The position numbers and the translations under genes are program-made. The notes under the pieces are model-generated. The model made no database searches, had not been told where the DNA came from, and worked only from the letters and a program-made list of their open reading frames with translations. A stretch of 64,000 nt of DNA from Actinopolymorpha rutila (lineage in GTDB: Bacteria; Actinomycetota; Actinomycetes; Propionibacteriales; Actinopolymorphaceae), in NCBI RefSeq assembly GCF_013407855.1, contig NZ_JACBZH010000001.1, positions 2,418,001 through 2,482,000 on the forward strand, written 5' to 3'. Positions 55,781-64,000 of the stretch are shown one piece after another. The first letter of the stretch is position 1, and each line of letters begins with the position of its first letter.

Positions 55781-56712
55781 GCGCGCAGCTCCCGTCCGGT
55801 GAGTTCGAGGAAGACGTCCTCGAGAGTGTGGCGTTCGACGGCGAGGTCGTCGGCGAGGACGCCGTTGGCGGCACACCAGGCGGTGACGGTGGCCAGCAGT
55901 TGGGGGTCGATCTCACCGAGGACGAGGTAGCTGCCGGGCGCGGGTTCGCGGACCTCGCTCCCGACGGGCAGGGCGGCCCGCAGCGACCGTACGTCCAGAC
56001 CCATCGGCCCGCGGAAGCGCAGCGAGTTGGCGGCGCCGCGCGAGGTCAGCTCCGCGGGGGAGCCGGAGGCGATCACCCGGCCGTGGTCGATGACGTACAC
56101 CTGGTCGGCGAGGCGCTCGGCCTCCTCCATGTAGTGCGTGGTGAGGACCAGCGACACGCCGTCGCGGCGAAGCTCCTCGACCAGGTCCCAGGTGGACCGC
56201 CGGGCGAGCGGGTCGAGTCCGGCGGTGGGCTCGTCCAGTACGACGAGCTCGGGGCGGCCGACCAGGGCGGTGGCCAGGGCCAGGCGCTGCTTCTGCCCGC
56301 CGGACAGCCGGCGGTACGGCGTACGGCCGCAGCTGCCGAGGTCGAGCCGGTCCACCAGCAGGTCGACGTCCAGGGGGTGCGCGTGCAGCCGGGCGACGTG
56401 CCGGATCATCTCCCTGGCCCGTGCGCCGGACCACGCGCCGCCCTCCTGGAGCATCACGCCGAGGCGGGGCATCAGCGCCCGCCGGTCGGCCACCGGGTCC
56501 AGGCCGAGAACGCTCACCCGGCCACGGTCGGGGCGGCGGTAGCCCTCGGCCGTCTCGATCGTGGAGGTCTTGCCGGCGCCGTTGGGGCCGAGGATGGCGG
56601 TGACGCTGCCCTGCCGGACGGTGAGGCTCAGCCCGTCCACCGCGGTGACGGCGGAACCACCCCGCCCGTAGCGCACCACGAGGTCCTCGATCTCGATCAC
56701 CAGATCGCCCAC
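55777..56712 (-). CDS. ABC transporter ATP-binding protein
   Basis: A 311-residue ATPase partner of the permease. Walker A is GPNGAGKT (42-49), the signature is RLSGGQKQR, Walker B is LVVLDEPTAGLDP, and the switch His lies in TTHYMEEAERLADQV. The C-terminal 70 residues are the extra domain seen in ABC-2 exporters (DrrA-like). The start is the GTG at 56712. GTG 56700 is also possible. It is divergent from sufR, with about 200 bases between. Confidence 0.9.
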   Translation of the reverse strand: MGDLVIEIEDLVVRYGRGGSAVTAVDGLSLTVRQGSVTAILGPNGAGKTSTIETAEGYRRPDRGRVSVLGLDPVADRRALMPRLGVMLQEGGAWSGARAREMIRHVARLHAHPLDVDLLVDRLDLGSCGRTPYRRLSGGQKQRLALATALVGRPELVVLDEPTAGLDPLARRSTWDLVEELRRDGVSLVLTTHYMEEAERLADQVYVIDHGRVIASGSPAELTSRGAANSLRFRGPMGLDVRSLRAALPVGSEVREPAPGSYLVLGEIDPQLLATVTAWCAANGVLADDLAVERHTLEDVFLELTGRELRA

Positions 56713-56904
56713 TCTGGGAGTCTAGGTCTGTCACCTGGAAGGTCCGACCGCCGGGACTGGCGCGGGATCGGCGCCGGATCGGCGCGGGTGAAACGTCCGG
56801 TTCGTACCCGAACGGGGCCCGATGTGACCAACGTCGCAGCCGGATCCGAGCGCCACGCCCGGGGACTTAGGGCCGCCTCACTAGCCTGCTCGGACGAATA
56901 ACAG

Positions 56905-56919
56905 CACAATGGCGTTGTG
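56905..56919. promoter_or_regulatory. Candidate SufR operator over the sufR start
   Basis: CACAA-N5-TTGTG is a perfect inverted repeat covering a probable -10 (CACAAT, 56905-56910) and the GTG start at 56917. That GTG follows after six bases, so sufR is likely leaderless. SufR binding here would repress its own operon. M. tuberculosis SufR uses a similar 5-bp-spaced ACACT-N5-TGTGA site. Confidence 0.5.
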
Positions 56920-57771
56920 AAAAACACCCGGACGACTCCGGTGGCTCCGGCCCCGCCGGCGCCGCACTCCGCACCCCCGGGCACAGCGCCCGCAGGGGTG
57001 AGTGGTGCTGCGCATGCGGACGCCGAGTCCGGGCATGAATCCACCCGGGAACGGGTTGCCCGGGTGATCCTCGAGCGCGGACCGCAGACGGCGGCCGCGC
57101 TGGCCGACCAGCTGGGCGTCACCCCGGCGGCGATCCGCCGCCACCTGGACGCGATGGTGGCCGAGGGCGTCGTGGCGGCCCGTGAGCAGCGGATTCGCGG
57201 ACCTCGCGGTCGCGGTCGCCCGGCCAAGGTCTTCGCCATCACCGACGAGGGCCGCAGCGCGTTCCACCAGGCCTACGACGACCTGGCGGTCAGCGCACTG
57301 CGTTACATCCGCGAGACCGGCGGGGAGGACGCGCTGGAAGCATTTGCCCGGCGGCTCGTCGGCCGGCTCGAGGAGCGCTACCGCTCGGTCGCCACGTCCT
57401 TTCCCGCCGACGAGGGAACAACCGCGCTCGCCGAGGCGCTGTCGGAGGACGGGTACGCTGCCTCGGTCGAGCCGGCGGGTGCGGGCGAGCAGCTGTGCCA
57501 GCACCACTGCCCGGTGGCCCACGTGGCCGAACAGTTCCCGCAGTTGTGCGAGGCGGAGACGGAGGTGTTCTCCCGGCTGCTCGGGCGACACGTCCAGCGC
57601 CTCGCCACCATCGCGCACGGGGACGGCGTGTGCACGACCCACGTACCCCGTCCCGGAGGGGCCGGCCGGCCCGACGCGCCGCAGGCTCCCGAGCGCACCA
57701 CGAACCCGCACCAGACGAACGACCGCACGACCCACAGTGTTCGATCCCGGACTGGGAGGAATTCTTCATGA
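56917..57771 (+). CDS. sufR: SufR transcriptional repressor of the SUF operon
   Basis: A 284-residue regulator. A winged helix (about 45-110, [24 protein letters not shown]) is followed by a C-terminal domain with Cys194, Cys198, Cys211 and Cys239 (CQHHC, QLC, GVC), the expected ligands of its Fe-S cluster. Loss of the cluster relieves repression and increases Fe-S assembly. The N-terminal 40 residues are Pro/Ala-rich. The start is the GTG at 56917, with no ribosome binding site but a -10 at the right distance. It overlaps sufB as ATGA. Confidence 0.93.
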   Translation: MKNTRTTPVAPAPPAPHSAPPGTAPAGVSGAAHADAESGHESTRERVARVILERGPQTAAALADQLGVTPAAIRRHLDAMVAEGVVAAREQRIRGPRGRGRPAKVFAITDEGRSAFHQAYDDLAVSALRYIRETGGEDALEAFARRLVGRLEERYRSVATSFPADEGTTALAEALSEDGYAASVEPAGAGEQLCQHHCPVAHVAEQFPQLCEAETEVFSRLLGRHVQRLATIAHGDGVCTTHVPRPGGAGRPDAPQAPERTTNPHQTNDRTTHSVRSRTGRNSS

Positions 57772-59180
57772 GCACGACCGCGCATCCCGAACTCGAGGGG
57801 CTGGGCCGCTACCAGTACGGCTGGGCCGACTCCGACGCCGCGGGCGCGACCGCCAGGCGCGGCCTGTCCGAGGATGTCGTGCGCGAGATCTCCGCGCTCA
57901 AGGACGAACCCGAGTGGATGCTCGACCTGCGGATGCGGGGACTGAAGTTCTTCTATCGCAAGCCGATGCCCACCTGGGGCGCCGACCTGTCGACGATCAA
58001 CTTCGACAGCATCAAGTACTTCGTGCGGTCGACGGAGAAGCAGGCGACCACCTGGGACGAGCTGCCGGACGACATCAAGAACACCTACGACAAGCTGGGC
58101 ATCCCCGAAGCGGAGAAGCAGCGGCTGATCGCCGGTGTCGCGGCGCAGTACGAGTCCGAGGTCGTCTACCACAAGATCCGCGAGGACCTCGAGGAACAGG
58201 GCGTCATCTTCGTCGACACCGACACCGGGCTGCGTGAGTACCCGGAGCTGTTCAAGGAGTACTTCGGCACGGTGATCCCGGCCGGCGACAACAAGTTCGC
58301 CGCGCTCAACACCGCTGTCTGGAGCGGCGGCAGCTTCATCTACGTGCCGCCGGGCGTGCACGTGGAGATCCCGCTGCAGGCGTACTTCCGCATCAACACC
58401 GAGAACATGGGTCAGTTCGAGCGGACGCTGATCATCGTCGACGAGGGTGCCTACGTGCACTACGTCGAGGGCTGCACCGCGCCGATCTACTCCACCGACT
58501 CGCTGCACTCCGCGGTGGTCGAGATCATCGTGAAGAAGAACGCCCGCTGCCGTTACACCACGATCCAGAACTGGTCCAACAACGTCTACAACCTCGTCAC
58601 CAAGCGGGCGACCGCGGCCGAGGGCGCGACGATGGAGTGGGTCGACGGCAACCTCGGCTCGAAGATCACGATGAAGTACCCCGCGATCTACCTCATGGGC
58701 GAGCACGCCAAGGGCGAGACGCTCTCCATCGCGTTCGCGGGCGAGGGACAGCACCAGGACGCGGGCGCCAAGATGGTGCACTGCGCGCCGCGTACGTCCT
58801 CCTCGATCATCTCCAAGTCGGTGGCCCGCGGCGGTGGCCGCACCTCCTACCGCGGCCTGGTCGAGGTGCAGGACGGCGCCGACCACTCCAAGAGCACGGT
58901 GAAGTGCGACGCGCTGCTGGTCGACCAGGTGAGCCGGTCCGACACCTATCCCTACGTCGACGTACGCGAGGACGACGTGGAGATGGCGCACGAGGCCACG
59001 GTCTCCAAGGTGACCGACGACCAGCTCTTCTACCTCATGAGCCGCGGGCTCAACGAGGACGAGGCGATGGCGATGATCGTGCGCGGCTTCGTGGAGCCGA
59101 TCGCGCGTGAGCTGCCGATGGAGTACGCCCTGGAGATGAACCGGCTGATCGAGCTGCAGATGGAGGGGTCCGTCGGCTGA
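57768..59180 (+). CDS. sufB: Fe-S cluster assembly protein SufB
   Basis: A 470-residue scaffold component of the SufBC2D complex. Conserved parts are [44 protein letters not shown] with its Cys, the mid-domain beta-helix [19 protein letters not shown] and [15 protein letters not shown], then [14 protein letters not shown]. No intein interrupts it, in contrast with M. tuberculosis SufB. GGGAGGA lies seven bases before the ATG. It forms the core of the operon that supplies Fe-S clusters for NadA, DinG and others in this window. Confidence 0.97.
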   Translation: MSTTAHPELEGLGRYQYGWADSDAAGATARRGLSEDVVREISALKDEPEWMLDLRMRGLKFFYRKPMPTWGADLSTINFDSIKYFVRSTEKQATTWDELPDDIKNTYDKLGIPEAEKQRLIAGVAAQYESEVVYHKIREDLEEQGVIFVDTDTGLREYPELFKEYFGTVIPAGDNKFAALNTAVWSGGSFIYVPPGVHVEIPLQAYFRINTENMGQFERTLIIVDEGAYVHYVEGCTAPIYSTDSLHSAVVEIIVKKNARCRYTTIQNWSNNVYNLVTKRATAAEGATMEWVDGNLGSKITMKYPAIYLMGEHAKGETLSIAFAGEGQHQDAGAKMVHCAPRTSSSIISKSVARGGGRTSYRGLVEVQDGADHSKSTVKCDALLVDQVSRSDTYPYVDVREDDVEMAHEATVSKVTDDQLFYLMSRGLNEDEAMAMIVRGFVEPIARELPMEYALEMNRLIELQMEGSVG

Positions 59181-59285
59181 TCCCCGAGGTGGAGGTGCGA
59201 CCGGCGGCGGCTTCGGCCGCCTCGGCCGCACCGCCCCGCGCCGACGACCTGTTGGTACGACGAGAAGGTGAGAGCGACACCCGAC

Positions 59286-60632
59286 ATGCCCGATCACGAC
59301 CAGACCCACACCGGTGCCGAGGCCGCGCAGGAACGCGCAGCCGTGGCCTCCCAGGTGCTCTCGCCCGACACCGGTGCCGCCGCCGGCCCGCCGCCGACCC
59401 CCGCGGGCTCGGCCGGTCAGGCGCACTCCCACGGCGCCGGCGCGGACGCCCAACCGGCGTCCCACCTGCACCCGGAAGGCTCCTTCGACCTGGCCGACCA
59501 CCCGGTTCCGACGGGCCGGGAGGAGGTGTGGCGGTTCACCCCGCTGAAGCGGCTGCGCGGCCTCGCCGACGGTTCGGTGGAGGCCACCGGCAAGGTGGTC
59601 GTGGACGTCTCCGCGGGCCCGGAGGTGCGGGTGGAGACCGTGGGCCGCGACGACCGGCGGCTCGGTTCGGTGCACAAGCCCGGTGACCGGGTGAGCGCCC
59701 AGGCGTGGACGTCGTTCGGCCAGGCCACCGTGGTGACGGTCCCGGCCGAGGCGCGGCCGGCGGACCCCGTGGTGGTGACCGTGCGCGGCGAGGCGGTCGA
59801 GGGTGCGAGCTACGGCCACACCTTCGTCGACGTCCAGCCGTACGCCGAGGCGGTCGTGGTCCTCGACCACGTGGGCTCGGCGACCTACGCCCACAACGTC
59901 GAACTCTCCGCCGGCGACGGCGCCAAGGTGACGCTGGTGTCGGTGCAGGACTGGGCCGACGACGCCGTGCACGCCGGGCACCAGGCGCTGCGGATCGGCC
60001 GGGACGCCCACGTGCGGCACGTCGTGGTGACCTTCGGCGGCGACCTCGTACGCCTGCACACCCATCTCTCCTATGCCGGTCCGGGCGGTGAGGTCGAGGC
60101 GCTCGGCCTGTACTTCGCCGACGCCGACCAGCACCTGGAGCACCGGCTGTTCGTCGACCACAACCAGCCGCACACCCGCAGCAACGTCGAGTACAAGGGC
60201 GCGCTGCAGGGCGCGGGCGCGCACACCGTGTGGGTCGGCGACGTGCTGATCCGCAAGGTGGCCGAGGGAATCCAGACGTACGAGCACAACCGCAACCTGA
60301 TGTTGACAGACGGCTGCCGGGCCGACTCCGTACCCAACCTGGAGATCGAGACCGGTGAGATCGAGGGCGCGGGACACGCCAGCGCCACCGGCCGGTTCGA
60401 CGACGAGCAGCTGTTCTACCTCCAGTCGCGCGGTGTTCCGGCCGACGAGGCTCGCCGGCTGGTCGTGCACGGCTTCTTCGCCGACCTCATCCGGCACATC
60501 GGCGTCCCCGAGCTGCGCGAGCGGCTGATGGGCCACGTCGAGGAGGAGCTCGAGCGCAGCGTCGGGCTGCCGCCGGCCTCCTCCACCGCGGTGCCCGCGT
60601 CGGCCGGTGCCGGGCAGGAGGTGGGAGCGTGA
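59286..60632 (+). CDS. sufD: Fe-S cluster assembly protein SufD
   Basis: A 448-residue partner of SufB in the scaffold complex. The beta-helix C-terminal part (FVDHNQPHTRSNVEYKGAL, ADSVPNLEIETGEIEGAGHASATG, LVVHGFF) is typical. The N-terminal 70 residues are long, disordered and rich in His and Ala/Pro, beyond the usual SufD length. I chose the ATG at 59286. A GTG at 59268 in frame would add six residues. The C-terminus overlaps the Rieske gene as GTGA. Confidence 0.93.
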   Translation: MPDHDQTHTGAEAAQERAAVASQVLSPDTGAAAGPPPTPAGSAGQAHSHGAGADAQPASHLHPEGSFDLADHPVPTGREEVWRFTPLKRLRGLADGSVEATGKVVVDVSAGPEVRVETVGRDDRRLGSVHKPGDRVSAQAWTSFGQATVVTVPAEARPADPVVVTVRGEAVEGASYGHTFVDVQPYAEAVVVLDHVGSATYAHNVELSAGDGAKVTLVSVQDWADDAVHAGHQALRIGRDAHVRHVVVTFGGDLVRLHTHLSYAGPGGEVEALGLYFADADQHLEHRLFVDHNQPHTRSNVEYKGALQGAGAHTVWVGDVLIRKVAEGIQTYEHNRNLMLTDGCRADSVPNLEIETGEIEGAGHASATGRFDDEQLFYLQSRGVPADEARRLVVHGFFADLIRHIGVPELRERLMGHVEEELERSVGLPPASSTAVPASAGAGQEVGA

Positions 60633-60964
60633 CCGACTACCTGCGCGCCTGCCCGCTGGCCGACCTGCCCGAGACCGGTGCGGTGCCCGTCGTCGTCGAC
60701 GGCGTGCCCGTCGCGGTCGTACGTAGCAGCGAGGGCGACGTCCACGCGATCCACGACGTCTGCTCCCACGCGGAGGTGGCGCTGTCGGAGGGAGAGGTCG
60801 AGGACGGCGAGATCGAGTGCTGGCTGCACGGCTCGCGGTTCGACCTGAACTCCGGCGCCCCGACCGGACTGCCGGCCACCGAGCCGGTGCCGGTCTACCC
60901 CGTGAAGATCGACGGCGACGACGTGCTGGTCGACGTCCACCACCCGCTGAACTCCCAAGCCTGA
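60629..60964 (+). CDS. Rieske-type ferredoxin subunit of the SUF operon
   Basis: A 111-residue Rieske [2Fe-2S] protein. The ligands are Cys45-His47 in CSHAEV and Cys64-His67 in CWLHGS, giving the CxH-CxxH pattern. It is found in the suf operons of actinobacteria as a non-heme-iron-oxygenase-type ferredoxin, and its partner in Fe-S assembly is unknown. The GTG start at 60629 overlaps the sufD stop. Confidence 0.92.
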   Translation: MTDYLRACPLADLPETGAVPVVVDGVPVAVVRSSEGDVHAIHDVCSHAEVALSEGEVEDGEIECWLHGSRFDLNSGAPTGLPATEPVPVYPVKIDGDDVLVDVHHPLNSQA

Positions 60965-60990
60965 CCCCGCAAGAACTGGAGCCTGAATCC

Positions 60991-63077
<2,087 letters not shown>

Positions 63078-63110
63078 CCAGCAGAGGAACGACAGGACGG
63101 TGCTGACCTG

Positions 63111-63677
63111 ATGCAGGTCGAGGCGTTGTACCAGGACATCATCCTGGACCACTACAAGAACCCGCACGGCAAGGGCCTGCGGGAGCCGTTCGAGGCCGAG
63201 GTCTACCACGTCAATCCCACCTGCGGTGACGAGGTGACACTGCGGGTGCACCTGGAGGGCGAGGGTGCCGACGCGCGGGTCGCGGACGTGTCGTACGACA
63301 GCATGGGATGCTCGATCAGCCAGGCGTCGGCGTCGGTGATGTACGACCTGGTGCACGGCAAGACTGTCAAGGAAGCCTTGCGGCTGCACGACGAGTTCCT
63401 CACGCTGATGCAGTCCAAGGGGCAGCTCGAACCCGACGAGGACGTGCTGGAGGACGGCATCGCGTTCGCCGGCGTGTCCAAGTACCCCGCCCGGATCAAG
63501 TGCGCGTTGCTGTCCTGGATGGCCTGGAAGGACGCGACCGCGAAGGCCCAGGTCGACCAGCCGAACGGTGCGGGCACGCTGGACGTGTCCGGCACCACGA
63601 CGGCGGCCGGCGCCGAAGACCACCCAGGCGACCACACAGGCGACGAGGACAACGACGAGAAGGGAGCTGGCCGATGA
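63111..63677 (+). CDS. sufU: SUF system sulfurtransferase/scaffold SufU
   Basis: A 188-residue zinc-dependent sulfur acceptor that activates SufS. The ligands are Cys38-Asp40 (PTCGDEV), Cys67 (GCSISQAS) and Cys131 (RIKCALL). The C-terminal 45 residues, Gly/Asp/His-rich, are an extra disordered tail compared with the usual 145. It is coupled to sufT as ATGA. Confidence 0.96.
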   Translation: MQVEALYQDIILDHYKNPHGKGLREPFEAEVYHVNPTCGDEVTLRVHLEGEGADARVADVSYDSMGCSISQASASVMYDLVHGKTVKEALRLHDEFLTLMQSKGQLEPDEDVLEDGIAFAGVSKYPARIKCALLSWMAWKDATAKAQVDQPNGAGTLDVSGTTTAAGAEDHPGDHTGDEDNDEKGAGR

Positions 63678-63997
63678 GCGAGGCCGTGAAGACGAGCGAG
63701 GACGACCTGCTCGAGGCGATGAAGGACGTCGTCGACCCGGAACTTGGCATCAATGTCGTCGACCTCGGCCTGGTCTACGGCGTGAGCCTGGACGACGAGG
63801 GCGTGGCGACCATCGACATGACCCTCACCTCGGCCGCGTGCCCGCTGACCGACGTGATCGAGGACCAGACGCAGGTCGCCCTCGACGGGATCGTGCAGGC
63901 GTTCCGGATCAACTGGGTCTGGATGCCGCCGTGGGGCCCGGACAAGATCACCGACGAGGGTCGGGAACAGCTGCGTGCCCTCGGCTTCAACGTCTGA
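63674..63997 (+). CDS. sufT: SufT / MIP18-family (DUF59) Fe-S maturation protein
   Basis: A 107-residue protein of the MIP18 family, used in Fe-S cluster maturation of target proteins. Key features are DPELGINVVDLGLVYGVSLD and the conserved Cys motif TSAACPLTD, then VWMPPWGPDKITDEGREQLRALGF (abbreviated). It is the last gene of the suf operon. The overlap with sufU sets its start at 63674. Confidence 0.95.
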   Translation: MSEAVKTSEDDLLEAMKDVVDPELGINVVDLGLVYGVSLDDEGVATIDMTLTSAACPLTDVIEDQTQVALDGIVQAFRINWVWMPPWGPDKITDEGREQLRALGFNV

Positions 63998-64000
63998 GCC

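Noticed and set aside
57768-59180. Intein in SufB, as in M. tuberculosis
   Set aside because: The frame has the normal length of about 470 residues, and no Hint-domain sequence interrupts it.

Overview
The window is a gene-dense, very GC-rich stretch of actinobacterial chromosome with many GTG starts, apparent leaderless genes and ATGA/GTGA stop-start overlaps. The gene neighbourhoods support this: lexA | LysM division regulator - nrdR - nrdJ; tkt-tal-pgi-zwf-opcA-pgl beside ctaB; and ctaA / ABC pair / sufR-sufB-sufD-Rieske-sufC-sufS-sufU-sufT. The last two blocks follow the same order as the Mycobacterium tuberculosis Rv1445-Rv1466 region. The host is most likely a soil or plant-associated actinomycete of the Nocardioidaceae/Actinopolymorphaceae type, but the species cannot be set from sequence reading alone. 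I saw no rRNA, tRNA, insertion sequence, prophage or CRISPR array.

Layout. 1-120 is the tail of hflX. 216-7131 holds a rhomboid protease, a GIDE-domain membrane protein, an S9 peptidase, a DinG-type Fe-S helicase and a CofE-like ligase. 7175-13042 is the SOS/deoxynucleotide block: lexA and a divergent LysM division regulator share three SOS boxes, followed by nrdR and the B12-dependent ribonucleotide reductase nrdJ. 13346-25588 is a mixed region with oxidoreductases, a Bcr/CflA exporter, a Y-family polymerase with an aliphatic residue at the steric gate, a GNAT enzyme, a GntR regulator, hydrolases and hypotheticals. It ends with an NrtR-type regulator divergent from nadABC (25705-29341), whose leader is rich in stem-loops. 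An aldehyde dehydrogenase follows.

30943-39320 is a carbohydrate (amino-sugar) locus. A minus-strand operon (SSS symporter - AGE epimerase - nagB - nagA - ceramidase-like protein) faces a Gfo/Idh/MocA oxidoreductase and a LacI regulator. Three palindromes lie in the shared promoter region. 39372-47948 is the pentose phosphate operon on the minus strand. Its OpcA carries a histone-H1-like AKKA tail. A 22-bp-period repeat array separates tkt from ctaB. 49499-53753 holds a tyrosine phosphatase, a DHA2 exporter and a DEAD-box RNA helicase. 53842-63997 holds ctaA, an ABC exporter, and the complete SUF iron-sulfur assembly operon under SufR.

The blocks connect by inference: SOS control and dNTP supply sit together; NAD synthesis, NADPH generation and Fe-S assembly (serving NadA, DinG and SufR itself) form the metabolic core; the amino-sugar locus is the accessory catabolic module. 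The best candidates for novelty are the nadA leader, the tkt/ctaB repeat array, the OpcA tail, the DinB2-like polymerase and the amino-sugar locus with its ceramidase-like member.
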